DNA from: an uncultured Pelagibacteraceae bacterium
GTDB taxonomy: Bacteria; Pseudomonadota; Alphaproteobacteria; Pelagibacterales; Pelagibacteraceae
Assembly: GCA_902527215.1 (NCBI GenBank)
Contig: CABZOF010000003.1
Location: 1 to 64,000 of the forward strand
Reading direction: 5' to 3'
Length of the DNA stretch: 64,000 nt
In this document: piece after piece, positions 18,233-25,280 of the stretch
Numbering within the stretch: position 1 is the first letter of the stretch
How the letters are laid out: each line of letters starts with the position of its first letter
The notes under the pieces: generated by a model
Database searches by the model: none
What the model was told of the DNA's origin: nothing
What the model saw: only the letters and a program-made list of their open reading frames with translations
Translations under genes and position numbers: made by a program

Positions 18233-19268
18233 GATTTTAATATTGAAAAATGATAGGGTAGGTGATCTTTTTCACTCACTAAAAGGTATTTATTCTATCA
18301 TTGAAGCGAATAGACATAATAATAATTGTAGTATCGAAATTGTTTTATCTAATTTTTCAAAAGAAATGAGTTTTTTATTTAAAACAAAAAATGTCAAAAC
18401 TACTATGCTAAATTATAATCTTAGCCTATTAGATAAATTTTATTTGATAAAAAAAATACTTAAAAATAACTATGATAAAATTTATATTCTCTCTCCAAAA
18501 AATATTTATTTTTATTTTCCACTAATTACAAAATCTAAAATATATGCAATTACAGTTAAAGATTTTAAAAGAAATAGACCATATAATTTTCTTAAAAAAA
18601 AATTACATAAATATTATGTAAATGATCGCACAAATAAGAAACCAGGTGATAGTATTGCTAATTTAATAGAAAAACTATGTAACGAGAATTCACTTAAAAT
18701 TGGAGAGTTACCTCAATATGTTGATAGGAAAATTTCAAATACTTTAAAATATAACCTTAGTTTATTTAAAGAAGATTTTATTTATATTCATTATAAACAT
18801 TCATTGTTTTCCAAAAATGGATGGACCTTAAACTCATTTTTTGATCTATTAGACAAAATTGTCAAAACTAGAAAATACAATATTTATACTCAGGATTTGA
18901 ATCCAAAAATATTTCTCAGCTCTGATATAGGAGATAATAATTATAATAATACTTTTCTTAAAAAATTTTCTTATATTAATTTCGATACTGAGGAAACTAA
19001 TTTTATAAATTCTAATATTACTTATCTTCACAATATTAAAATTAATGATTTATTTGAAGTCATATCTCATGCACACAATGTAATTTCACCTCATGGAACT
19101 ATGACTGTTATGGCTAGCTATTTAAATATAAAAGTTATAGATATCTATGACGTAACAATTTCAAAAAACGCATTTCGTGAATTTAAACCTCAAAATAATA
19201 ATTATAAATTTCTTATATTAAAAAATAGCAGCGACCAGATAAAAAAAAAAATTATTAATTTTTTATAA
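18225..19268 (+). CDS. glycosyltransferase family 9-like
   Basis: The 347-aa protein opens with SKILILKNDRVGDLFHSLKGIYSII, the GT9 N-terminal motif with Arg-Val-Gly-Asp intact. Near the C-terminus VISHAHNVISPHGTMTVMASYLNIKVIDIYD gives the matching GT9 donor-site helix (the usual Gx3H is replaced by PHGTMT). The middle is too diverged to read. It is the last gene of the plus-strand island operon; its stop overlaps the convergent recombinase by 6 bp. Confidence 0.68.
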   Translation: MSKILILKNDRVGDLFHSLKGIYSIIEANRHNNNCSIEIVLSNFSKEMSFLFKTKNVKTTMLNYNLSLLDKFYLIKKILKNNYDKIYILSPKNIYFYFPLITKSKIYAITVKDFKRNRPYNFLKKKLHKYYVNDRTNKKPGDSIANLIEKLCNENSLKIGELPQYVDRKISNTLKYNLSLFKEDFIYIHYKHSLFSKNGWTLNSFFDLLDKIVKTRKYNIYTQDLNPKIFLSSDIGDNNYNNTFLKKFSYINFDTEETNFINSNITYLHNIKINDLFEVISHAHNVISPHGTMTVMASYLNIKVIDIYDVTISKNAFREFKPQNNNYKFLILKNSSDQIKKKIINFL

Positions 19269-20180
19269 CTTTATTTTGTTTAAAGCATTATTTTTAAATA
19301 AATTTGCCTCTTGAATATATCTTCTTACCATTTGTGTAGTTTTATGTCCTGTCATTGCCATTATATTTCTTTCTTCTGCACCAAATTCTGCAGCTGATGT
19401 TGCAAATCCTGATCTAAGACTGTGACCACCATATTTATTTGGATTCAAGCCCGATAGTAATGCATATTTTTTAATAATAAGAGCCACACTTTTATCAGAT
19501 AAATCAAATACTTTTCCTGATTTTATTTCTAAAAAATTAATCCAATCTTTTAATTTTGTGACAGGGCAGAATATTTTATTATCAAAGTAGGGGATTGCTT
19601 TTATCATTCCTTCACCAGATTGATCTGTTTTTGATCTCTTTATGAATATTTTTACTCCTTCATTTACAAATTCTAAATCTTCATAATAAATATTTACTAA
19701 TTCAGATCTTCTAAAGCCCCCTGAAAATCCTATAAGTATAAGGGCTTTATCTCTCAATTTCTTTTTTTCAGCTTGGAATATTTCATCAATTTGATTAATT
19801 ATGATTTTTAAATCATTGATTAATAGAGGTTTTTTTGCTTTTTGATTTGTACCTTTAACTCTCTTTATGCCCTGTAAATTTTCCATTATTATAGGGTGTT
19901 TTGTATCTAGATAATGTCCTTTCATCTTATGTATCACACTTATGGAGGCTATTCTCCTCTTTAAAGTGCTATATTTTGAAGTAGTAGCCAAGTGAGTTAA
20001 ATAAATAGATAGAATTTTAGGTTCTGTTGGCATTGAGTTCAAGCCGTTTTTTGCACAGAATGATGAAAAATCCTTAAAGTCTGATTGATAAGCTCTTAAT
20101 GTATTACCAGCTTTAGAATTTTTTAAGTTTTTTAATGTTTCCAATTCAAGGTTTTTTAAGTCAGCTACTAAATTTTTCAT
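19263..20180 (-). CDS. tyrosine recombinase / phage-type integrase
   Basis: A 305-aa site-specific recombinase. An N-terminal SAM-like domain (residues about 15-105, NTLRAYQSDFKDFSSFC) is followed by the catalytic domain with the Arg I motif GFSGGFRRSELVNI, the KRSKTD strand, the HSLRSGFAT box (His and Arg II), GHKTTQMVRRYI (His/Lys plus the Tyr nucleophile in RYI). All catalytic positions R-K-H-R-H-Y appear present, so it should be active. It reads convergently into the glycan operon and lies at the right edge of the island. Its relation to that island (mover, or merely neighbour) is inferred. No tRNA adjoins it. Confidence 0.9.
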   Translation of the reverse strand: MKNLVADLKNLELETLKNLKNSKAGNTLRAYQSDFKDFSSFCAKNGLNSMPTEPKILSIYLTHLATTSKYSTLKRRIASISVIHKMKGHYLDTKHPIIMENLQGIKRVKGTNQKAKKPLLINDLKIIINQIDEIFQAEKKKLRDKALILIGFSGGFRRSELVNIYYEDLEFVNEGVKIFIKRSKTDQSGEGMIKAIPYFDNKIFCPVTKLKDWINFLEIKSGKVFDLSDKSVALIIKKYALLSGLNPNKYGGHSLRSGFATSAAEFGAEERNIMAMTGHKTTQMVRRYIQEANLFKNNALNKIKL

Positions 20181-20188
20181 AATATTTA

Positions 20189-20209
20189 CCGATAACCATT
20201 AATTATCGG
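20189..20209. promoter_or_regulatory. 7-bp inverted repeat upstream of the recombinase gene
   Basis: CCGATAA (20189-20195) and TTATCGG (20203-20209) form a perfect inverted repeat with a 7-base spacer, just 9 bases before the recombinase start codon. The position suits an operator or a recombinase core site. A short hairpin in the 5' leader is the other reading. No partner site was found by eye. Confidence 0.4.
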
Positions 20210-20263
20210 AAATTATAATATAACACATTTTACAAGTCAAGCATTTAATGTAAAAGAATCTCA

Positions 20264-20428
20264 ATGCCTAAATATGTATTAATCGGTCTGATTGTTGTTA
20301 TTGGAACATTTCTAATTATGAATTACTGGCCAAAATTAAAAGAACAAACAAAAAATCGTATTTTAATGATTATTTTTGGCATATTTTTTATAAGCATTTT
20401 TGTTCTGCTATTTTTATTAATGTTTTGA
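20264..20428 (+). CDS. small hydrophobic protein, 54 aa, two membrane segments
   Basis: An ATG at 20264 opens a 54-codon frame ending TGA at 20426-20428. It encodes MPKYVLIGLIVVIGTFLIMNYW, a short charged loop KLKEQTKNR, then a second hydrophobic stretch ILMIIFGIFFISIFVLLFLLMF. The hairpin layout (in-loop-in) is typical of small inner-membrane proteins. The TGAGG overlapping its stop would serve as ribosome site for the next gene, so the two are probably cotranscribed. I do not recognise the family. Confidence 0.6.
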   Translation: MPKYVLIGLIVVIGTFLIMNYWPKLKEQTKNRILMIIFGIFFISIFVLLFLLMF

Positions 20429-20434
20429 GGTTAA

Positions 20435-20908
20435 TTGATAGATATTATTAGTATTTTAGTTGCTGGGATATTTTCATGCATAATTCTTGATATTCTAGGT
20501 TATTTACTCAAATTGATGGGTATTCCAGAACCATCGTGGGGAATTGTTGGAAGATGGACTTATTATATGCTTAAAAATGCTACTTTTTATAACCCAAATA
20601 TTGCCCATATGCCTAATTTTAGGTATGAAGTTTTACTTGGTTGGATTTTTCACTATTATGTATCGATTTGTTGGGCTGTAATCTATTATTTTTGTTTTTT
20701 AATGATAGGTCTAAAAATGACATATTTTTCAGGCTTTATATTTGGAGCTCTCACAACACTAGCACCATTACTGATATTTTTACCATTTACAGGACAGGGA
20801 GTGTTTGCTAATAAGACTGGAATACCTATTAAAACATCAATTATGTTTCTAATCAGACACTCAATTTATGGAATTGCGATGTATGAAGGTTTTAGATGGT
20901 TTAGTTAA
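20435..20908 (+). CDS. DUF2938-like integral membrane protein
   Basis: A 157-residue membrane protein with four hydrophobic segments: near residues 5-25 (ISILVAGIFSCIILDILGYLL), 70-90, 95-118 and 130-150. Conserved-looking features are LGYLLKLMGIPEPSWGIVGRW, the histidine in GWIFHYYVSICWAV, and a C-terminal FLIRHSIYGIAMYEG. These match my recollection of the DUF2938 family, whose function is unknown. The start is a TTG at 20435 with GAGG 5 bases upstream as ribosome site. It follows the 54-aa membrane protein in the recombinase-proximal accessory zone. Confidence 0.7.
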   Translation: MIDIISILVAGIFSCIILDILGYLLKLMGIPEPSWGIVGRWTYYMLKNATFYNPNIAHMPNFRYEVLLGWIFHYYVSICWAVIYYFCFLMIGLKMTYFSGFIFGALTTLAPLLIFLPFTGQGVFANKTGIPIKTSIMFLIRHSIYGIAMYEGFRWFS

Positions 20909-20989
20909 AGCTTTAGATTAAGTTATCCCCATTATTCAACCCTGTGAAAAACTAAGTATATTCAACAATAAAGTGATACATACAACCTA

Positions 20990-21199
20990 CTCTATCTGAT
21001 ACTGTCTAAAATGAATTAAGAGGCAACTCTTAACTGACCATCTGGGGAAAAACCGAGAGGTTCAAGCCCAGAGGGCAGAAAGCCTTGCAGAGTAGCGCTA
21101 AAATTGTAAGGTGGAGGGCATGGCGGTAGCGCATACAACGACGTGCCAAAAACTACTGTTCTTTGTACCTGAAATGGTGCAAGGAAACAGGGTTTTTTT
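20990..21199 (+). ncRNA. GC-rich structured RNA; possible HEARO/OMEGA-type RNA without its nuclease gene
   Basis: This stretch is an island of high G+C (59 of 110 bases from 21041 to 21150 by hand count) in an AT-rich chromosome and contains no plausible gene. Helices seen: TTAAGAG-GCAA-CTCTTAA (21016-21033, GNRA loop); TCTGGG/CCCAGA (21041-21046 with 21067-21072) enclosing AACC-GAGA-GGTT (21051-21062, second GNRA loop); GGC-AGAAA-GCC (21074-21084); GGCATG/CGTGCC (21117-21122 with 21142-21147); then a terminator hairpin (21156-21190) and a T run. The direction of the terminator sets the strand. From memory, the series of motifs resembles HEARO RNAs, the guide RNAs of IscB/IsrB nucleases, but no iscB follows. 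tmRNA, RNase P, SRP and tRNA signatures are absent. The 5' end is uncertain; pairing of AACCCTGT (20938-20945) with ACAGGGTT (21187-21194) could extend it. Confidence 0.7.
21156..21199 (+). terminator. Rho-independent terminator ending the structured RNA
   Basis: CTGTT plus CTTTGTACC (21156-21169) pairs with GGTGCAAG, G, one bulged A and AACAG (21176-21190): about 14 pairs, including two G-T wobbles, closed by a TGAAAT loop. It is followed by GG and seven T (21193-21199). The stem is far stronger than anything nearby. It ends only 6 nt before the ogt start codon, so it either closes the RNA gene or attenuates ogt. Confidence 0.75.
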
Positions 21200-21204
21200 C
21201 ATTT

Positions 21205-21480
21205 ATGATTCTTAAAGGCACAAAATTTCAATTAAGAGTGTGGAAATATCTCAAATCTATCCCCAAAGGTGAATTAAGGACTTATTCACAAGTAGCAATA
21301 GCAATCAAAAAGCCAAAAGCAGTAAGAGCTGTAGCAAATGCCATAGGAAAAAATCCTTATGCTCCAAAAATACCTTGTCATCGAGTAATAAGGTCAGATG
21401 GCTCTTTAGGAGGTTATTCAGGTAAAGGCGGGATAAATACCAAGAGAAAATTGCTAAAATTAGAAGGTATTTTGCTCTAA
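21205..21480 (+). CDS. ogt: methylated-DNA--cysteine S-methyltransferase / alkyltransferase-like protein
   Basis: The 91-aa protein is the C-terminal DNA-binding and active-site domain of the MGMT/Ogt family: FQLRVWKYLKSIPKGELRTYSQVA (helix-turn-helix), AVRAVANAIGKNPYAPKIPCHRVI with the acceptor cysteine in PCHRV, then GSLGGYSGKGGINTKRKLLKLEG. The N-terminal domain of classical Ogt (about 70 residues) is lacking, as in short MGMT proteins. With Cys present, real repair of O6-alkylguanine is likely. I start at ATG 21205; the frame is open to 21163, but those 14 codons overlap the terminator hairpin and T run. No ribosome site is visible in the 6 bases before the start. Confidence 0.88.
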   Translation: MILKGTKFQLRVWKYLKSIPKGELRTYSQVAIAIKKPKAVRAVANAIGKNPYAPKIPCHRVIRSDGSLGGYSGKGGINTKRKLLKLEGILL

Positions 21481-22003
21481 AAATGTTAAATACCAACGTT
21501 TTTTTATAAATATACAATATTTAGTATTGATTTTATAATAACACCTATAAGTTGCACCGTAAAATTACAAATGCTTAAAATAGACCCAATTTTGGGCTTT
21601 TAAACGGTATATTCGAATATTGCAGAGCTATTTCAAAATCTACTTTTTTTCCCTAAAAATTTAATTAAGATTATTTAAAAAATTTTATTGAAATGTCTTT
21701 GAAACATGTAATTATTAAAATATTGGCATATTTGCTTGTTTTTTTAAGTTATTTATCACTAAGTTTTAGTAATTCTAATTTTATTTATAAACTGGTATTT
21801 ATTCCCCACTCTATTCTCATCAGATCTTGTCTAATTTGGAAAAAATTATGAAATAATTCATTAAAAATAAAATTTTTTTAAAGTAATAATTATTAAGAAA
21901 AAAAAATGAAAAACATTCTATATTTATTATAATTTAAAAAAACATTAAATTTCAATTATATATAATAAAAACATAAAGCACTACATTAATATATTAGTAA
22001 ATA
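21481..22003. other. 523-bp gap without a convincing gene
   Basis: Unusually long for this chromosome. It holds a weak hairpin CCCA-ATTT-TGGG (21585-21596, followed by CTTTT) that could end ogt transcription. It also has one short frame (21693-21851) described separately, long A/T runs after 21880, and nothing recognisable as RNA structure. The low-complexity AT tract before the DMT permease stop suggests decayed sequence at the accessory-region border. Confidence 0.55.
21693..21851 (+). CDS. possible 52-aa peptide with N-terminal hydrophobic segment
   Basis: ATG 21693 opens a 52-codon frame: a Lys-His start MSLKHVIIKI, a hydrophobic run LAYLLVFLSYLSLSFS resembling a signal peptide or anchor, then a short tail with two cysteine-free strands and one RSC. 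No ribosome site is evident and there is no known family. In an AT-rich gap such a frame may arise by chance, so I give it low weight. Confidence 0.2.
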   Translation: MSLKHVIIKILAYLLVFLSYLSLSFSNSNFIYKLVFIPHSILIRSCLIWKKL

Positions 22004-22864
22004 TTACTTACCTAGATAAAGTCTTGATAAGTAATACTCTCTTCTAGAAATATAAATACCACAAAGGACTATTATAGAAAGACCTAAATATGTCCAATTA
22101 TCTGGCAATTCTTTAAATATATAATAACTGAGCAAAATATTAGTAATAATTTCAGTATACCCAAGGGGAGCTAATTTAGAAGCATCAGCGTATTTAAGAG
22201 ACAAAATGATAAAAAGGTGGGCAATAGCTGCTATAAAGCCAATTAAAGCCATCATAATCCACTGACTATTTGATGGCTGTATCCAAACACCGGGCATAAA
22301 TAAAGACATAACAATAGTCCCTACTGTGCCAGCAAATAATAAAGTTAATAGAGAATTATCAGAGGTACTTAATTTTCTTGTAATAATTAAATAAAAACCA
22401 TAGCAAATACCATTACCCAAGGCTGCTAATGTAGCTAAATTAATCTCTATAAATCCAGGTCTAATAACGATTAAGGTACCAATAAATCCCATGGATACAG
22501 CTGTCCACCTTCTTAGGCCTACTTTTTCGTTTAAAAAAAAGGGGGACATTGCGGTTACACAAATTGGGGCTACAAATGCTAGTGTTAAGGCCTTAGGTAA
22601 AGAAATCTCAGATATGGCAAAAAAAAATAAATATGTTGAAAATACAAAAATTAATCCTCTTATCAATTGAAGCATAGGTTTTTTACTCCAAACCAAGGAT
22701 TTTCTATCAAATAATAGCATTATGGAGAGTGCAAAGACAACTGTAAAAAAATATCTAGCCCAAGTAATTTGCAAAACATCCATAGATGAACTTAAATATT
22801 TTGCCAAAGCATCCATAAATGGAACAATCATCCAAGCTGATGCATTGAGAATAACAGCCTTCAT
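22004..22864 (-). CDS. DMT-superfamily (EamA) permease
   Basis: A 286-aa protein with ten predicted membrane helices in the EamA double repeat. The first repeat holds VPFMDALAKYLSSSMDVLQITWARYFFTV and KPMLQLIRGLIFVFSTYLFFFAISEISLPKALTLAF; the second begins near LGNGICYGFYLIITRKLS and has LSLKYADASKLAPLGYTEII. Members export or import amino acids and other metabolites; the substrate is not deducible. It is last in the minus-strand run that includes hom and argC, separated by 16 bp from the AEC transporter. An amino-acid-related substrate is therefore tempting but unproven. Confidence 0.85.
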   Translation of the reverse strand: MKAVILNASAWMIVPFMDALAKYLSSSMDVLQITWARYFFTVVFALSIMLLFDRKSLVWSKKPMLQLIRGLIFVFSTYLFFFAISEISLPKALTLAFVAPICVTAMSPFFLNEKVGLRRWTAVSMGFIGTLIVIRPGFIEINLATLAALGNGICYGFYLIITRKLSTSDNSLLTLLFAGTVGTIVMSLFMPGVWIQPSNSQWIMMALIGFIAAIAHLFIILSLKYADASKLAPLGYTEIITNILLSYYIFKELPDNWTYLGLSIIVLCGIYISRREYYLSRLYLGK

Positions 22865-22880
22865 ATGAAAATCTTATCTC

Positions 22881-23780
22881 TTAATTAAAGTATTTTAAAG
22901 CAAAGAATACTGTTATAGGTACAGTTACAAGAGACATTAAAGTTGAAACAACTATTGTGCTAGATATGTTATCAACAATTTCCTTAGGCGAATACATTGA
23001 AGCAACAAGATAACAAAGTATTGCACTTGGCATAGATGACTGAATTAAAAGAACACCAGCAGCAAACCCAGATAGGTTAAAAAAAGAAATCAGCGAAAAG
23101 CCAATTAGTGGCCCTATAATAACTCTTCCGGTCGATGTAATTAAAGCATCCTTAAAGGAAAAAACTTTCATTTGTGTTAATGAAACACCTAAGGACATTA
23201 AAATCATTACTATCATTCCATAAGCAAGAAGCATAACAGTATTCAATACAAATATTGGCAAAGGTATTTCGTAATATAGAAAAATAATGGTAGCAATTAT
23301 TGCATAAAATGATGGACTTTTTATTATAACCTTTAAATCAAACTCACGTTTAGCTAAAAAAATATTAAGAGTAAAATGAAGAAGAACGACCAAAGAAGAT
23401 ATAGCTGCCGCAATACCCATACCCAATTTACCATATGCAAACAAGCATATTGGAATACCCATATTGCCTGTATTAGGTAAAAAAAATGTTGGTAGTTCCA
23501 TCAAATAATCTTTCTTCATTAAAATTAAAAAAATTAGTCCAACAATTAAAAAAGAGGATAAAAGAATTACTGCATATAAAAAATATTCTGAAAACATTGC
23601 AAAAGTTACACCGCTTGCCGAAATAGAGAATATTACTATAGATGGTGTTCCAAAATTAGCAGAATAAGTAGTTATAAATGATGTATCAAAATTTGGATTT
23701 TTTTTTCCTAAAAAATATCCGATACCAACAATAAAGAAAACTGGAAAAAGAACTTCAAATAATTTTATATAAAGTTCCAT
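22881..23780 (-). CDS. AEC-family transporter (auxin efflux carrier type)
   Basis: A 299-aa membrane protein with about ten helices in two groups of five. It has FPVFFIVGIGYFLGKKNPNFD at the start, LPNTGNMGIPICLFAYG (the conserved N-x-G/GN-G(I/L)P segment), GMIVMILMSLGVSLTQMK and a C-terminal PSAILCYLVASMY. Bacterial members carry malonate, malate and other organic anions; the substrate is unknown here. Its start codon overlaps the last base of hom, indicating translational coupling with homoserine dehydrogenase. Confidence 0.85.
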   Translation of the reverse strand: MELYIKLFEVLFPVFFIVGIGYFLGKKNPNFDTSFITTYSANFGTPSIVIFSISASGVTFAMFSEYFLYAVILLSSFLIVGLIFLILMKKDYLMELPTFFLPNTGNMGIPICLFAYGKLGMGIAAAISSLVVLLHFTLNIFLAKREFDLKVIIKSPSFYAIIATIIFLYYEIPLPIFVLNTVMLLAYGMIVMILMSLGVSLTQMKVFSFKDALITSTGRVIIGPLIGFSLISFFNLSGFAAGVLLIQSSMPSAILCYLVASMYSPKEIVDNISSTIVVSTLMSLVTVPITVFFALKYFN

Positions 23781-25069
23781 TAAAATAATCGAATAAGGAC
23801 AGGATTTTTAATAACATTCTTATTTGATTTAAATGATTTAACGCATCTTTGGGAGTCTAATTCATTTGCATTATGAGTAATAAGAACAATCGAAGCCGTC
23901 TTACTTTTATGATCAGGTATTTGTATTAATCTTTGAATAGAAATTTTATACTTCGCCAGAATCTTTGTTATAGAAGATAGAACCCCAGGTTTATCTTTAA
24001 CTTCTAATCTTAAATAAAGAGAATTTGATGATTGGTTTTTATTAAATACTTTAGGTTTTAATCTTTTATTTTTAGATATACCAAAAGGATATTTTATATT
24101 TCCTCTCAATATAGATAATAAGTCAGACATCAAAGCAGAGGATGTTGGACCTGGTCCAGCCCCCTCCCCTTGTAATACAGACTCTCCAATAGGTGAACCA
24201 TTTAATATTACTGCATTCATTACACCATCTACATTACCTATGTAAGAACCTTTTTTAACTAAACATGGATGAACTCTCTCAAAAATACTACTATTTATTA
24301 TCTCTGTAATCCCTAATAATTTAATTCTAAAATCTAATTGATCAGCAATTTTAATATCTGTATAATCAATGTTTTCAATACCTTCCATTAAACATTCAGA
24401 TTTTGAAATTTTCTTATTGAAAGCTAATGATGTCAAAATTTTTATTTTAGCTAACGCATCATAACCGTTAAGATCTAATTTTGGATTTCCTGGTTCAGCA
24501 TAACCAAGTTTTTGAGCCATCTTCAGAACATTTTTGAAACTATCTCTAGTTCTCTCCATTTCTGACATGATATAGTTACAAGTACCATTAAGAATGCCAT
24601 AAACTTTTGTGATTTTATTTGTGGCCAAACCTTCTTTAATTGTTCGTACAATTGGAATACCGCCTGCAACAGATGCTTCAAATTCCAAATTAACTTTATT
24701 TTTCTCAGCTAATTCACCCAGTTTATCACCATGTTTAGAAATTAATGCTTTATTTGGAGTTATTACATGAATTTTATTTTTAAGAGCTGTTTCAATAATT
24801 TTTTTTGATATGCCATCAGATAAGCCTATAGCTTCGATTACTATATCTAAGTTTTTAATCTTTAAAATATCTAAAGGATTTGAATAAAAAATTTTTTTAT
24901 TAATTTTAAATTTTCTTTTCTTATTTTTATTTTTAGCCGATATAGCTATAATTTTTATTCTCTTTCCGGTTTTAGTTTCAATATCTTGTTTTTTTGTATT
25001 TAACTCATTTAAAACATATGAACCAATTTGACCAAGTCCAATAACAGCAATATTTATATTTTTATTCAT
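23780..25069 (-). CDS. hom: homoserine dehydrogenase
   Basis: Hom reduces aspartate semialdehyde to homoserine, the branch point to threonine and methionine. The 429-aa protein has the NAD(P) motif VIGLGQIGSYVL, VIEAIGLSDG, TPNKALISKHG, the catalytic domain with EASVAGGIPIVRTIKEGL, GILNGTCNYIM, LGYAEPGNPKLDLNGYDALAKI (Lys proton donor region), GPGPTSSALMSDLL, and a C-terminal ACT domain from LRLEVKDKPGVLSSI. The ACT domain implies feedback control, usually by threonine. The homoserine made here could feed the O-acetylhomoserine enzymes encoded at 27371 and 29580. Confidence 0.96.
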   Translation of the reverse strand: MNKNINIAVIGLGQIGSYVLNELNTKKQDIETKTGKRIKIIAISAKNKNKKRKFKINKKIFYSNPLDILKIKNLDIVIEAIGLSDGISKKIIETALKNKIHVITPNKALISKHGDKLGELAEKNKVNLEFEASVAGGIPIVRTIKEGLATNKITKVYGILNGTCNYIMSEMERTRDSFKNVLKMAQKLGYAEPGNPKLDLNGYDALAKIKILTSLAFNKKISKSECLMEGIENIDYTDIKIADQLDFRIKLLGITEIINSSIFERVHPCLVKKGSYIGNVDGVMNAVILNGSPIGESVLQGEGAGPGPTSSALMSDLLSILRGNIKYPFGISKNKRLKPKVFNKNQSSNSLYLRLEVKDKPGVLSSITKILAKYKISIQRLIQIPDHKSKTASIVLITHNANELDSQRCVKSFKSNKNVIKNPVLIRLF

Positions 25070-25073
25070 TAAA

Positions 25074-25280
25074 TTAATCTAATTTTGGAAAGTTACTGAT
25101 CTTACCATATTTAATAACATTTTTTTTAAATTCATCAAAAGAAGTTTCATTTTCAAAATTTAATTTTGAAATATCTTTATCGTTACTATCTTCCTCAATA
25201 TTCCACATAGAAACAGGATGATTTAGCGAACAATGTGATAAGGAGGATATTAACAAAATTATAAAAATATACTTAAACAT
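25074..25280 (-). CDS. small lipoprotein, 68 aa
   Basis: The N-terminus MFKYIFIILLISSLSHC is a type II signal peptide with the lipobox LSHC, giving a mature lipidated peptide of about 52 residues rich in Asn, Asp and Lys, with PVSMWNIEEDS and NFPKLD. No known family. It lies between argC (8-bp overlap) and hom (4-bp gap), an operon position reminiscent of the small LptM-like lipoproteins found beside amino-acid genes. That comparison is only positional. Confidence 0.7.
   Translation of the reverse strand: MFKYIFIILLISSLSHCSLNHPVSMWNIEEDSNDKDISKLNFENETSFDEFKKNVIKYGKISNFPKLD

Noticed and set aside
21000..21199. tmRNA, RNase P, SRP RNA or tRNA
   Set aside because: No T-arm with CCA, no GAGGAAAGTCCGG core, no SRP tetraloop stem and no cloverleaf were found on either strand.
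21163..21204. A longer ogt start 14 codons upstream
   Set aside because: It would begin inside the terminator hairpin and read through its T run; the family similarity starts at the ATG at 21205.
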